A DNA stretch of 64,000 nt from Olsenella sp. An293 (GTDB taxonomy: Bacteria; Actinomycetota; Coriobacteriia; Coriobacteriales; Atopobiaceae): NCBI RefSeq assembly GCF_002159495.1, contig NZ_NFIT01000001.1, positions 124,001-188,000 of the forward strand. Direction: 5' to 3'. The notes under the pieces are model-generated. The model was not told where the DNA came from, did no database searches, and was given only the letters and a program-made list of their open reading frames with translations. Below are positions 49,764 to 59,291 of the stretch, piece after piece. Each line of letters opens with the position of its first letter. Position 1 is the first letter of the stretch. Made by a program: the position numbers and the translations under genes.

Positions 49764-52028
49764 ATGGACATCGAGAGGAACCTGGGCCGGGCACTCGCCG
49801 AGATGGGCGCCACGCTCGACGACGCCACGAACGCGCAGATCTTCTGCGCCCTGCTGCGCACGGTGCGCGACCTCCAGACGGGGATGCCCCCCGCTACGGG
49901 CGACCGCAAGCTCTACTACTTCTCCGCCGAGTTCCTGGTGGGGCGCCTGCTGCGCGCCAACCTGGTGAACCTCGGCCTGGCGGATGAGGTCGAGCGTATC
50001 CTCTCCGCCCACGGCACCACGCTTTCCGCCGTGGAGGACTGCGAGCCCGAGCCCTCGCTCGGCAACGGCGGCCTCGGGAGGCTCGCCGCGTGCTTCCTTG
50101 ACTCCATCGCCTCGCTCGGGCTGCCCGGCGACGGCGTGGGCCTCAACTACCACTACGGCCTCTTTCGGCAGGACCTCTCCGAGGGCGTTCAGCGCGAGGA
50201 GCCCAACCCCTGGATCGAGCCCGAGTCCTGGCTGATCGACACGGGCACGTCCTTCTCGGTCCCCTTTGGCTTTGGCCCACTCACGGCACGGATGTACGAC
50301 ATCGAGGTGCCGGGCTACGAGAACGGCGTGGTCAACCGGCTGCACCTCTTTGACGTGGAGGAGCCCTCGCCGGCCCCCGAGAGCGGCATCGCCTTTGACA
50401 AGGGCGACGTCCAACATGGCCTCACGAGCTTCCTCTACCCTGACGACTCCGACGAGGCCGGCCGCCTCCTGCGCGTCTACCAGCAGTACTTCATGGTCTC
50501 CGCCGGGGCGCAGCTCATCCTCGCTGAGCTCGAGGGTCGCGGATACGCGCCCGAGGAGCTCGACCGCCACGTTGCCGTACACATCAACGACACCCATCCC
50601 TCGATGGTCATCCCCGAGCTGGTGCGCCTGCTCGTGGAGCGCGGCATCGCGTTCGAGGACGCCGCCGCCATCGTGGAGCGCACCTGCGGCTACACCAACC
50701 ACACCATCCTCGCCGAGGCGCTCGAGACCTGGCCGATGGGCTACATCGAGCAGGTGGCGCCCGGCATCGTGCCCGTCATTCGCAAGCTCGACGCGCTCGC
50801 CCGCACGCGCTCCGAGGACCCGGCCGTCGCGGTAATCGACAGTGACGACGTCGTGCACATGGCCGCCATAGACGTACACTTCAGCCACGCCGTGAACGGG
50901 GTGGCCGCGCTCCACACGCAGATCCTCGTGGAGTCCGAGATGCGCCCCTTCGCCGAGCTCTACCCCGATAAGTTCTCAAACAAGACCAACGGCATCACCT
51001 TCCGCCGCTGGCTCATGGATTGCAACCCGGCGCTGGCCGCCCTGGTGACCGACGCCATCGGCGACGGGTGGGTCCGCGACGCCTCCAAGCTGGAGGACCT
51101 TCTCGCCCTGAGCGGTGACGCCGGCTTCGTCCAGCGGCTCCTGGGGGTCAAGGAGGGCAACAAGGGGCGCCTGGCGGCGTGGCTGCGCGCCGAGAAGAAC
51201 ATCGAGGTGGACCCGCACTCGATCTTCGACATCCAGGTCAAGCGCATGCACCAGTACAAGCGCCAGCAGATGAACGCCCTCTACGCCATCTGGAAGTATC
51301 TTCAGATCAAGCGTGGAAACGTTCCCAACAGGCCGCTCACCATGGTCTTCGGCGCCAAGGCGGCGCCGGCATACACCCTGGCCAAGGACACGATCGCCCT
51401 GCTCCTGGCCCTTGGGCGTCTCATCGCGGAGGACCCTGAGGTCGCGCCGTGGCTGCGTCTCGTCTTCGTGGAGAACTACAACGTAACGGCGGCCGAGCAC
51501 CTCATCCCCGCCGCTGACGTCTCCGAGCAGATCTCGCTCGCGTCCAAGGAGGCGAGCGGCACCTCCAACATGAAGTTCATGGCAAACGGCGCGGTGACGC
51601 TGGGGACCCTCGACGGCGCCAACGTGGAGATCGCGGAGCTCGTGGGCAGGGAGAACATCTATCTCTTCGGCCGCTCCTCCGACGAGGTCATCGGCCTCTA
51701 CGACCGCGGCGACTACCGGCCGTGGGATCTCTGGGGCTCTGACGGCGAGCTTGCGGAGGTGCTCGACTTCATCTGCTCGCCCGAGCTGCTCGCGCGCGGC
51801 GACGCAGGCTGCATCACCCGCGTCTACCGGGACTTTATTGCCAAGGACTACTTCATGGCGCTGCTCGACGCGCGCGACTACGTTGCGGTGAAGGAGCGCT
51901 GCCTCGCCGACTACGAGGACCGCGCCGCGTGGGGCGAGAAGACCCTCGTGAACGTGGCCAAGTCCGGGTTCTTCTCGTCCGACCGCACCATCCGCGAGTA
52001 CGACCGCGACATCTGGCACCTCTCGTAA
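49764..52028 (+). CDS. glgP: Glycogen/maltodextrin phosphorylase
   Basis: A 754-residue PLP enzyme (GT35) that releases glucose-1-phosphate from alpha-1,4-glucans. Visible are YYFSAEFLVGRLLRANLVNL, PEPSLGNGGLGRLAACFLDS, the YHYGLFRQ active-site region, HINDTHPSMVIPELVRLL, and the PLP-lysine motif SKEASGTSNMKFMANGAVTL (Lys near 604). The family N-terminal regulatory extensions of eukaryotic enzymes are absent. A near-match to the LacI operator lies inside the gene (51314-51327). It works with MalQ to degrade maltodextrin or glycogen. Confidence 0.96.
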   Translation: MDIERNLGRALAEMGATLDDATNAQIFCALLRTVRDLQTGMPPATGDRKLYYFSAEFLVGRLLRANLVNLGLADEVERILSAHGTTLSAVEDCEPEPSLGNGGLGRLAACFLDSIASLGLPGDGVGLNYHYGLFRQDLSEGVQREEPNPWIEPESWLIDTGTSFSVPFGFGPLTARMYDIEVPGYENGVVNRLHLFDVEEPSPAPESGIAFDKGDVQHGLTSFLYPDDSDEAGRLLRVYQQYFMVSAGAQLILAELEGRGYAPEELDRHVAVHINDTHPSMVIPELVRLLVERGIAFEDAAAIVERTCGYTNHTILAEALETWPMGYIEQVAPGIVPVIRKLDALARTRSEDPAVAVIDSDDVVHMAAIDVHFSHAVNGVAALHTQILVESEMRPFAELYPDKFSNKTNGITFRRWLMDCNPALAALVTDAIGDGWVRDASKLEDLLALSGDAGFVQRLLGVKEGNKGRLAAWLRAEKNIEVDPHSIFDIQVKRMHQYKRQQMNALYAIWKYLQIKRGNVPNRPLTMVFGAKAAPAYTLAKDTIALLLALGRLIAEDPEVAPWLRLVFVENYNVTAAEHLIPAADVSEQISLASKEASGTSNMKFMANGAVTLGTLDGANVEIAELVGRENIYLFGRSSDEVIGLYDRGDYRPWDLWGSDGELAEVLDFICSPELLARGDAGCITRVYRDFIAKDYFMALLDARDYVAVKERCLADYEDRAAWGEKTLVNVAKSGFFSSDRTIREYDRDIWHLS

Positions 52029-52031
52029 ACA

Positions 52032-52064
52032 TGATCCAAAAGGAGACTGTCCCCTTTTAGATCA
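52032..52064. repeat. Palindrome between glgP and the glucosidase
   Basis: TGATC-c-AAAAGG-a-GAC-t-GTC-c-CCTTTT-a-GATCA is an imperfect 33-bp palindrome around the centre GACtGTC. The GGGGAC/GTCCCC core resembles those at 46.9 kb and 61.7 kb. It starts 3 bp after the glgP stop and precedes the AGGAAAGGAG ribosome site of the next gene. Confidence 0.7.
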
Positions 52065-52088
52065 CTTTGAACCAGGAAAGGAGAACGC

Positions 52089-53780
52089 ATGACGCTCATC
52101 AACGGTAACGAGGAGTGGTGGAAGCAGGCGGTGGTGTACCAGGTGTACCCGCGCAGCTTCTATGACGCAAACGGCGACGGCCTCGGCGACATCCGAGGCA
52201 TCACCGCCCACATGGACTACCTGCGCGCCCTGGGCATCGACGCGATCTGGCTCTCCCCGTTCTACCCCTCCCCGCTCGTCGACGGCGGCTACGACGTGGC
52301 GGACTATCGCAACGTCGACCCGCGCCTGGGCACGCTCGAGGACTTCGACGAGATGGCCGCCGCCGCACACGCCGCGGGCATCAAGGTGATCGTGGACATC
52401 GTCCCCAATCACACCTCCACCGAGCACGAGTGGTTCAAGGCCGCGCTCGCCGCCGGCCCCGGCTCCCCGGAGCGCGACCGCTACATCTTCCGCCCCGGCC
52501 GCGGCGAGAACGGCGAGCTGCCCCCCAACGGCTGGAAGTCAACCTTCGGCGGCCCCGGCTGGGAGCCGGTGGGCGACGGCGAGTGGTACCTGCACCTGTT
52601 TGCCGTGGAGCAGGCCGACCTCAACTGGAAGAACCCCGAGGTGCGCGAGGACTTCAAGAAGACCCTGCGCTTCTGGAGCGACCGCGGCGCGGACGGCTTC
52701 CGCATCGACGTGGCGCACGCCCTGGCCAAGGACCTCGACAGCCGGCCGCTCGACGAGTGGCCCGACAACCTCGACGAGGGCGAGCCCGGCGACGAGAACC
52801 CCCTGTGGGACCGCCCCGAGGTCCACGAGATCTACCGCGAGTGGCGCCAGGTCTTCAACGAGTACGAGCCCGCGCGCTTTGCCGTGGCGGAGGCTTGGGT
52901 CGTGCCGGAGCACCAGTGGATGTACGCCTCCACCGACGAGCTGGGCCAGGTCTTCAACTTCGAGCTCTCCAAGGCGGGGTGGTTCGCCGACGAGCTGCGC
53001 CGCGCCATCGAGGAGGGCCTCGACGCCGCCGAGCGCTCCGGCTCCACCACCACCTGGGTCCTCTCCAACCACGACATGGCGCGCCACCCCACGCGCTACG
53101 GCCTGCCGCAGGTCCGCTCCGCGACGCACCACCAGCTCGTGAACGACTGGCTGCTCCGCGACGGCACGACCTACTACGAGGACCGCGAGCTCGGCACCCG
53201 ACGCGCCCGCGCCGCGCTGCTCATGGAGCTGGGCCTGCCCGGCTCGGTCTACCTCTACCAGGGCGAGGAGCTGGGCCTCTTTGAGGTGGCCGACATCCCC
53301 TGGGACGCGCTCGAGGACCCCGAGGCCGCCATGACGAGCCACGGCGACGCCATCAAGGGCCGCGACGGCTGCCGCGTGCCGCTGCCCTGGAAGGCCGTCG
53401 ACGAGACCGGCGACTTCGGCTTCTCCGCGCCCGCCGATCATAAGCCCGCGCACCTGCCGCAGCCCGCGTGGTTCGCCCAGCACGCGGTAGACGTCGAGGA
53501 GACCGAGAAGGACTCCATGCTCAAGTTCTACCGCCGCGCCCTCTCCGCGCGCGCCGAGCTCCTCACGGCCACCGGCGACACGTCGCTTTCGTGGGCGGAC
53601 GGCTACGACGACCAGGTCATCGCCTACACCCGCCCCACCGCCGACGGCCGCGCCCTCACGAGCGTGACCAACTTCGGCCAGACCCCCGTGGAGCCCCCCG
53701 CCGGCGAGGTCCTTCTCGCAAGCGCACCACTCATTGACGGCAAGCTCCCCACCGACGCCACCGCCTGGGTAATCCGCTAA
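52089..53780 (+). CDS. GH13 alpha-glucosidase (oligo-1,6-glucosidase/MalL type)
   Basis: A 563-residue glycoside hydrolase. GH13 conserved regions are visible: VYQVYPRSFYDANGDGLGDI, VDIVPNHTSTEHEWF (region I), GFRIDVAHALAKDL (nucleophile Asp near 207), FAVAEAWVVPEHQW (acid/base Glu near 268) and WVLSNHDMARH (third Asp). The region after the nucleophile is Val-Ala, as in alpha-1,4-glucosidases rather than strict isomaltases (usually Val-Ile), so maltose/maltodextrin specificity is likely. It lacks a signal peptide and is intracellular. It ends the LacI-controlled unit. Confidence 0.93.
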   Translation: MTLINGNEEWWKQAVVYQVYPRSFYDANGDGLGDIRGITAHMDYLRALGIDAIWLSPFYPSPLVDGGYDVADYRNVDPRLGTLEDFDEMAAAAHAAGIKVIVDIVPNHTSTEHEWFKAALAAGPGSPERDRYIFRPGRGENGELPPNGWKSTFGGPGWEPVGDGEWYLHLFAVEQADLNWKNPEVREDFKKTLRFWSDRGADGFRIDVAHALAKDLDSRPLDEWPDNLDEGEPGDENPLWDRPEVHEIYREWRQVFNEYEPARFAVAEAWVVPEHQWMYASTDELGQVFNFELSKAGWFADELRRAIEEGLDAAERSGSTTTWVLSNHDMARHPTRYGLPQVRSATHHQLVNDWLLRDGTTYYEDRELGTRRARAALLMELGLPGSVYLYQGEELGLFEVADIPWDALEDPEAAMTSHGDAIKGRDGCRVPLPWKAVDETGDFGFSAPADHKPAHLPQPAWFAQHAVDVEETEKDSMLKFYRRALSARAELLTATGDTSLSWADGYDDQVIAYTRPTADGRALTSVTNFGQTPVEPPAGEVLLASAPLIDGKLPTDATAWVIR

Positions 53781-53823
53781 CCCCTCAACCAGAACCTGGT
53801 CACCCGACAACGGGCAAAGACGC

Positions 53824-53891
53824 GCCGCCCCGAGGTTTCTCGGAGAGAAGTTCCGCGAAGCGCTCTTCTCGCAGAGAAACCTCGGGGCGGC
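53824..53891. repeat. Loop-conserved hairpin F, convergent intergenic
   Basis: Perfect 18-bp arms GCCGCCCCGAGGTTTCTC (53824-53841) and GAGAAACCTCGGGGCGGC (53874-53891). Read on the minus strand the loop contains GCGCTTCGCGGAACTTC, related to TTGCTTCGCAAGAACTCGC in the C2 loop. It separates the glucosidase from the convergent alpha-galactosidase gene. Confidence 0.82.
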
Positions 53892-53908
53892 AACACGCGT
53901 ATGCGCGC

Positions 53909-56101
53909 CTAGTCCACCCGCTCGAGGCGGTACATGAAGTTCTCGTACGGGCCGGCGGGCACCGTGAGCGGCAGGCCCATGTCCATCAGGGCGTCCGCGG
54001 AGTACACGGTCCCGTTGCTCACCATGCGGTAGCGCGCGCCGGGCGTGAGGCCGCGCGGCACGACGTAGTTGGCCTTGCCGTAGCCGTCCACGCGCGTCAC
54101 GACGGCGCACACGAGCGCCTCGCGGCCGTCCTCGGAGACGAACTCCCAGGCCGAGACGTCGGCGTCCTTGGGGTCGGAGAGGCGGTAGAGCAGGCCCTCG
54201 CGCACGAGGTGCTCGATCTGGCGATAGGTCTTGACCTGCGTGCGGATGATCTCGCAGGCGCGGTCGCCCAGCTCCATGAGGTCGAGCTCGTAGCCAAAGG
54301 CGCCGCCGGCCATGGCCACGGTGCCGCGCGCGCCCAGCGGGATGGTGCGGCCCGTGATCTCGTTGGGGCAGGCGGAGACGTGGGCGCCCACCGCGGAGCA
54401 GGGATAGCCGAAGGAGGTGCCGTACTGGATCTCCATGCGGTTGCGCGCGTCGGTGTTGTCCGAGGTCCAGATCTGCGGCGTGTAGTAGAGCATGCCCGCG
54501 TCAAAGCGGCCGCCGCCGGCGGAGCAGCCCTCGATCAGCAGGTCTGGGTAGCGGCTCACGATGCGCTCGAGCAGGTCGTAGAGGCCGAGCATGTAGTCGT
54601 AGAGGACCTTGCCCTGGTCGCTCGCCGCGCGGGAGTGCACGTCCACGATCGAGCGGTTGTAGTCCCACTTGACGTAGTCGATCCCGCCCTGGTCGAGCAC
54701 GGCGCAGAGCTGCTCGAAGAGGTTGTCGCGCACCTCGGGCCGCGAGAGGTCGAGCACCAGCTGGTCGCGGCCGAGCACCGGGTCCTTGCCGGGGACGGAG
54801 AGCGCCCAGTCGGGGTGCGCGCGGAACAGGTCGGAGTCCTCGTTGACCATCTCGGGCTCGACCCAGATGCCAAACCCCAGGCCCACCTCGTTCACGCGGC
54901 GCGCGAGGTCCGCCACGGTGCCGCCGAGCTTGGCCATGTTGGGGTGCCAGTCGCCCAGGCCGCGGTGGTCGTCGTTGCGCGCGCCGAACCAGCCGTCGTC
55001 CATGACGAGCATGTCGAGGCCCAGCTCGGCCGCCTTCTTGGCGAGCTCCACGAGCTTGTCGCCCGTGAAGTCGAAGTAGCAGGCCTCCCAGGAGTTGATG
55101 AGCACGGGGCGCGGGCTGTCGCGCCAGGGCCCGCGGCACACGTGACGGCGGATGCAGCGATGCAGGTTGTGGGAGATTCTCTCGAGGCCCGCGCCGGAGT
55201 AGGTCATGAGAACCTCCGGCGCCACGATCTTCTCGCCCGGCTCGAGCGGGTAGGAGAAGAGGTCGGAGGCCAGGCCCATCTGCATGCGGGTCTGCTCGTA
55301 CTGGTCGCGCTCGACCTCGGCGAGGAAGCTGCCGCTGTAGACGAAGCTCATGGACCAGCAGCGGCCCGCGGTCTCGGTGGCGTCGTGGTCGCAGAGGATC
55401 ATGACGGGGTTGTACTGGTTGGAGGACATGCCACGGCGGCTGCCCACGCTAAAGGAGCCGTTGGTCACCGGGCGGCGAGAAGGACGGCGCTCCATGGCGT
55501 GGCGCCCGTCGAAGGTGATGACGTCGAAGTCGCCGGAGACGAAGTCGAGGCAGGCGGTCTGGGCCTTCTCCACGGTGACGCGGCCCGTGCCGTTGTTGCG
55601 GATCACCGCCGCGCGCGTGATGACGTCGATCTGGGGCAGCACGCCGTAGAGCAGCTCGACCTCGAGGCCCAGGCGCTGGTCCGCGAGGGTGATCGAGAGG
55701 GTCTCGGCGCCGTCGGCCTCGCCATCTGCGTAGGCGGCGGGAAGGCCCGGCAGGCCGTACTTGCCGGGGCGGATCTCGTGGCAGACGTAGCGCAGGTCGC
55801 AGCCGAAGGTGCCGTCGGCGCCACGGACCATGAGCAGGGGGCTTCGCATGTCGCCGGTGCCCTGGAAGGCGTACTCCTGGGGCAGGACGTCGAGCGAGTA
55901 GGTGCGGTCCGCGACGTCGTGCGGGCAGCCGCACATGCCGCTGCGGTCGGCGTAGGTGACGAGGTAGGAGAGGTCGCCCTCGGCGCGTGCGCCGTAGTAG
56001 AGGTGAAGAAGGTAGCCGTGTTCGTCGACCTTCATCTGATAGGTGGAGCCCACGGTGTGGATGGAGAAGGTGCGTGCAGAGGCGTCGAACTTCAGTGACA
56101 T
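53909..56101 (-). CDS. Alpha-galactosidase (GH36)
   Basis: A 730-residue enzyme that removes terminal alpha-1,6-galactose from raffinose, stachyose or melibiose. The N-terminal beta-sandwich (about 1-320) is followed by the barrel: MLVMDDGWFGARNDDHRGLG, YVKWDYNRSIVDVHS with the nucleophile Asp near 480, and LIEGCSAGGGRFDAGMLYY with the acid/base Asp. Length matches the 720-750 of GH36 in lactic acid bacteria. There is no signal peptide, so cleavage is intracellular after import. ATG at 56101 has GAGGAGCC. It is the last gene of the importer operon. Confidence 0.95.
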   Translation of the reverse strand: MSLKFDASARTFSIHTVGSTYQMKVDEHGYLLHLYYGARAEGDLSYLVTYADRSGMCGCPHDVADRTYSLDVLPQEYAFQGTGDMRSPLLMVRGADGTFGCDLRYVCHEIRPGKYGLPGLPAAYADGEADGAETLSITLADQRLGLEVELLYGVLPQIDVITRAAVIRNNGTGRVTVEKAQTACLDFVSGDFDVITFDGRHAMERRPSRRPVTNGSFSVGSRRGMSSNQYNPVMILCDHDATETAGRCWSMSFVYSGSFLAEVERDQYEQTRMQMGLASDLFSYPLEPGEKIVAPEVLMTYSGAGLERISHNLHRCIRRHVCRGPWRDSPRPVLINSWEACYFDFTGDKLVELAKKAAELGLDMLVMDDGWFGARNDDHRGLGDWHPNMAKLGGTVADLARRVNEVGLGFGIWVEPEMVNEDSDLFRAHPDWALSVPGKDPVLGRDQLVLDLSRPEVRDNLFEQLCAVLDQGGIDYVKWDYNRSIVDVHSRAASDQGKVLYDYMLGLYDLLERIVSRYPDLLIEGCSAGGGRFDAGMLYYTPQIWTSDNTDARNRMEIQYGTSFGYPCSAVGAHVSACPNEITGRTIPLGARGTVAMAGGAFGYELDLMELGDRACEIIRTQVKTYRQIEHLVREGLLYRLSDPKDADVSAWEFVSEDGREALVCAVVTRVDGYGKANYVVPRGLTPGARYRMVSNGTVYSADALMDMGLPLTVPAGPYENFMYRLERVD

Positions 56102-56170
56102 GGCTCCTCGATTTCTCTTTGCGCGGTGATGGCCGGGCAGAGTGTAGCGCATCTGTGACCTGCGGGGGGA

Positions 56171-56208
56171 CGCCCGGAACCCACCACAAAATGGATGGAT
56201 TCCGGGCG
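56171..56208 (-). terminator. Hairpin between MsmG-like permease and alpha-galactosidase genes
   Basis: CGCCCGGAA (56171-56179) pairs with TTCCGGGCG (56200-56208), with partial CCACC/GGATGG pairing inside the loop. There is no T-run. It probably tunes expression between the transporter genes and the enzyme. Confidence 0.5.
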
Positions 56209-56246
56209 CCAGGGGGAAAGCGTGTGGGCGTGCGGTGCGCTCGGAA

Positions 56247-57104
56247 CTACTTCACGGCACCGTTGGTGACGCCGCCGATGATCTGCTTCTGCGCCACGAT
56301 GTAGAAGATGATCATCGGGAGCATGGCGAGCAGGTAGGAGGCGAAGGCGAGGTTGTAGTTCGTGGCAAAGGCGGTCTGGAAGTTCATCTGCGCGAGCGGC
56401 AGGGTGTTGACGCCGGAGCCGCCCATGATGACCAGCGGGGTCATGACGTCGTTCCACACGGCCAGACCGGTGATGACGGCGACGGTGGCGTGCATGGGCT
56501 TCATGAGCGGGAAGATGACCTTCCAGTAGGTGGTCCAGGTGCTGGCGCCGTCGACGCGGGCCGCCTCCTCGAGGGCGGTGGGGATGTTCCTCAGGTAGCC
56601 GGTGTAGAGCATCATGTTCATGGGCATGTAGAACACGACGTAGAGGACCATGACGCCGACCATGTTGTCCAGGTGCAGGATGGCGGTCTGCTTGACGAGC
56701 GGCATCATCAGGATGGCGAAGGGCACGTACATGCCGGCCACGATGAAGTAGTAGGACGCCTTGAAGAGCTTCTTGCGGTCCATGTTGCGCCCGATCGCAT
56801 AGGCGGCGAGGCTGTGGACCAGGACCGAGATCACGACGGCCGCCACGGTGATGATGAGCGAGTTCATGAACGAGTTGAAGAAATCCGTGACCTGGATGGC
56901 CTCGATGAAGTTGTCGAGCGACCACGAGGACGGCAGCGACAGGATGCCCGCGATGTCGTTGGTCATCTCGGAGGGGTCCTTGAAGGCGATGACCACGGCC
57001 ATGTAGAGCGGGAAGATGATGGTGATGAGGCCGACGATGAGCAGGATGGTGATGGGCCAGTTGACCCGCTCCTTGACCTTGGCAGGAACAGTGTTGTTAG
57101 CCAT
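56247..57104 (-). CDS. Sugar ABC transporter permease (MsmG type)
   Basis: A 285-residue membrane protein with six hydrophobic helices. The EAA-loop TALEEAARVDGASTWTTYWK is characteristic of the carbohydrate uptake family 1 permeases, and the C-terminal NYNLAFASYLLAMLPMIIFY fits MsmG/RafG. It pairs with the next upstream permease to make the membrane channel. Its ATG shares one base with the upstream stop codon (TAATG), so translation is coupled. Confidence 0.94.
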   Translation of the reverse strand: MANNTVPAKVKERVNWPITILLIVGLITIIFPLYMAVVIAFKDPSEMTNDIAGILSLPSSWSLDNFIEAIQVTDFFNSFMNSLIITVAAVVISVLVHSLAAYAIGRNMDRKKLFKASYYFIVAGMYVPFAILMMPLVKQTAILHLDNMVGVMVLYVVFYMPMNMMLYTGYLRNIPTALEEAARVDGASTWTTYWKVIFPLMKPMHATVAVITGLAVWNDVMTPLVIMGGSGVNTLPLAQMNFQTAFATNYNLAFASYLLAMLPMIIFYIVAQKQIIGGVTNGAVK

Positions 57105-57973
57105 TAGAGCTGCTCCTCCTTACTGTTCAGGAACTTGGTCTGGGCGATTGAGATCACGGCGATGACGATGAAGAAGATCACGGCGTTGGCGCACTGGAAG
57201 CCAAACTGGCTGTTGTTGAGGCCGTTCTGGTAGATGAGGTACGAGATGGACTCGGTGGACTGCGCCGGGCCGCCGGAGGTCATGGCCACGATCTGGTCGA
57301 AGGTCATGAGCATGTCCTTCATCACGAGGACCATGTTCGTGGTGATGGACGGCATGATGAGCGGGAACGTGAGGTAGCGGAACTTGTCCCAGCCCGTGGC
57401 GCCGTCGAGGGCGCCCGCCTCGTAGACGTCCTCGGGAACCGAGGAGAGGCCGGTGATGTAGATGATCGTGGTCTGCGCGCAGGCCTGCCACACCAGGACC
57501 ACGACGATGGCCACCCACGCCCACTCCTTGCTCGCGAGCATCGAGGTCGTGCCCGTGATGGCCGGGACGATGTAGGTGAAGAAGTAGGAGAACACGTAGC
57601 CGACGACGAGGCCGCCGAGGATGCGGGGCACGAAGTAGATGCCGCGCAGGGCGCTCTTGAACTTGATCTTGCTCGACAGGCCGATGGCCAGCGTGAGCGA
57701 GATCACGTTGACGAGGATCGTCGAGACGACGGAGATCTTGAACGTGAACAGGTACGAGTTGCCCACGCGCGCATCTTGGAACAGGTCGATGTAGTTCTGC
57801 AGGCCCACGATCTCGAAGGCGCCGTAGCCCTTGGAGTCCGTGAAGCTGTAGAAGAAGCCCGTGAGCAGCGGGATGGTGTTGAACGCGATGAACAGGATCA
57901 GAACCGGGATCAGGATTGCGAGGAAGGTGCGGTTCCTGTCAGATCCCGCCTTTGATGCGGCGATGCTTGCCAT
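57104..57973 (-). CDS. Sugar ABC transporter permease (MsmF type)
   Basis: A 289-residue membrane protein with six hydrophobic helices and the EAA-type loop VPEDVYEAGALDGATGWDKF. The N-terminal TFLAILIPVLILFIAFNTIP helix and the later FGFQCANAVIFFIVIAVISI helix are clear. This is the first-type permease (MsmF/RafF, UgpA-like). It begins 12 bp after the binding protein gene. Confidence 0.94.
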   Translation of the reverse strand: MASIAASKAGSDRNRTFLAILIPVLILFIAFNTIPLLTGFFYSFTDSKGYGAFEIVGLQNYIDLFQDARVGNSYLFTFKISVVSTILVNVISLTLAIGLSSKIKFKSALRGIYFVPRILGGLVVGYVFSYFFTYIVPAITGTTSMLASKEWAWVAIVVVLVWQACAQTTIIYITGLSSVPEDVYEAGALDGATGWDKFRYLTFPLIMPSITTNMVLVMKDMLMTFDQIVAMTSGGPAQSTESISYLIYQNGLNNSQFGFQCANAVIFFIVIAVISIAQTKFLNSKEEQL

Positions 57974-57985
57974 GTGCTTCCCTCC

Positions 57986-59272
57986 TTATCCCTGGTTGGC
58001 CATGTACTCGGCGTACTTGCGGATGACGGTCTTGTTGTAGCGCTGCCAGAGGTTGTCCCAGTTGGCGAGGAACGCGTCGACGTCCTTGTCGAGAAGGAAG
58101 GCCTGGAGCTGGGCGTCGCACGCCATGCCCGAGGGGTAGGAGTGGTCGGGGTAGTCGATGACCTTGCCCTCGTCCAGGAAGTCCTGGATGTCGTCGAACA
58201 GCGGGTCGAGCGTGAAGTCGCCCTCGATGCAGGGGATGGCCTTCTGATCGTCGCAGTAGGTCTGGAGGTTCTCGGGCTCGTTGAGGAAGTCGATGACCTC
58301 GTAGATCTGCTCGCGATGGTCCTCGTTGGCCACGGTCATGTTCCAGCAGAGGTCGACGCCGGAGACGATGATGCGGTCGTCGGGGTTGTCGCAGGCGGGC
58401 ATCGCAAACAGGCCGATGTTCATCTCCGGGTTGGCGGAGAGGATCTGCGGGACGGCGAACGAGCCGCAGGGGAACATCGCGGACTGGCCGCGCGCGAAGG
58501 CGGTGCAGGCGTCCTCGTAGCTGTAGGCCATCGGGCCGTCCTCGGCGAAGTCGAGGAGCTTGAGGAGCTTCTCGGCCGGCTCGCGGTAGTAGTCGGCGAA
58601 CTTGGCCTCGCCGGCGTTGACCTTGCGGATGTGGTCGGAGGGCACGAGCTCCACGAGCATGGAGTTCCACGGCGAGAGGATCGTCCAGGTGTCGAGGAAG
58701 CCCAGGTAAAGCGGTAGGACCTCTCCCTCGGCCTTGATCTTTTCGCAGAGGTCGATGAACTCGTCCCAGGTCTCCGGGAGGTCCCAGCCCTTCTCGGCGA
58801 ACATGTCCTTGTTGTAGAGCATGCCCGCGGCGTTGGCGATGTAGGGGACGCCGTAGATGCCGTCCATCGGGACGTAGGTGACGCTCTTCATGATCTCCTG
58901 GTAGGCCGGCTGGACCTTCTCCATGCCGGGATAGCCGGAGACGTCGGCGAGGATGTCGGAGTCGACGAAGTCGGCGTAGGAGGCGTCGCCGCCGATGGCC
59001 ACGACGTCAGGGTAGTCCTCGCGGACGAAGCGCGTCTTCATGATGGTGACGGCGTCGTTGGGGCTCGTGAAGTTGAGGTAGATGTGGTCGTTGGTCTCGT
59101 TGAACTCGGCCATGAGCGCCTCGAAGATGCTCACCGCCTCGCGCTTGTACGAGACGAACTCGACCTCGGTCCTTCCGTCGGAGCGCTCGCCCTCGCAGCC
59201 CGCGAGCGCGAGCCCCGCGGCAACGGCGCCCGCGGCGCCCAGGAAGGAGCGGCGTGTCAGTGTTCCTCTCAT
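57986..59272 (-). CDS. Sugar-binding lipoprotein (MsmE-like), twin-Arg signal
   Basis: A 428-residue extracellular binding protein. MRGTLTRRSFLGAAGAVAAG then LALAGC shows a twin-Arg-type lipoprotein signal, Cys near residue 25. The mature chain has the family 1 solute-binding pattern (FEALMAEFNETNDHIYLNF, ANAAGMLYNKDMFAEKGWDL, FARGQSAMFPCGSFAVPQIL, NMTVANEDHREQIYEVIDFL). Binding of alpha-galactosides is inferred from the adjacent alpha-galactosidase. It sits between the ATPase and permease genes. Confidence 0.93.
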   Translation of the reverse strand: MRGTLTRRSFLGAAGAVAAGLALAGCEGERSDGRTEVEFVSYKREAVSIFEALMAEFNETNDHIYLNFTSPNDAVTIMKTRFVREDYPDVVAIGGDASYADFVDSDILADVSGYPGMEKVQPAYQEIMKSVTYVPMDGIYGVPYIANAAGMLYNKDMFAEKGWDLPETWDEFIDLCEKIKAEGEVLPLYLGFLDTWTILSPWNSMLVELVPSDHIRKVNAGEAKFADYYREPAEKLLKLLDFAEDGPMAYSYEDACTAFARGQSAMFPCGSFAVPQILSANPEMNIGLFAMPACDNPDDRIIVSGVDLCWNMTVANEDHREQIYEVIDFLNEPENLQTYCDDQKAIPCIEGDFTLDPLFDDIQDFLDEGKVIDYPDHSYPSGMACDAQLQAFLLDKDVDAFLANWDNLWQRYNKTVIRKYAEYMANQG

Positions 59273-59291
59273 TTGCTCTGCTCCTCCTTCC

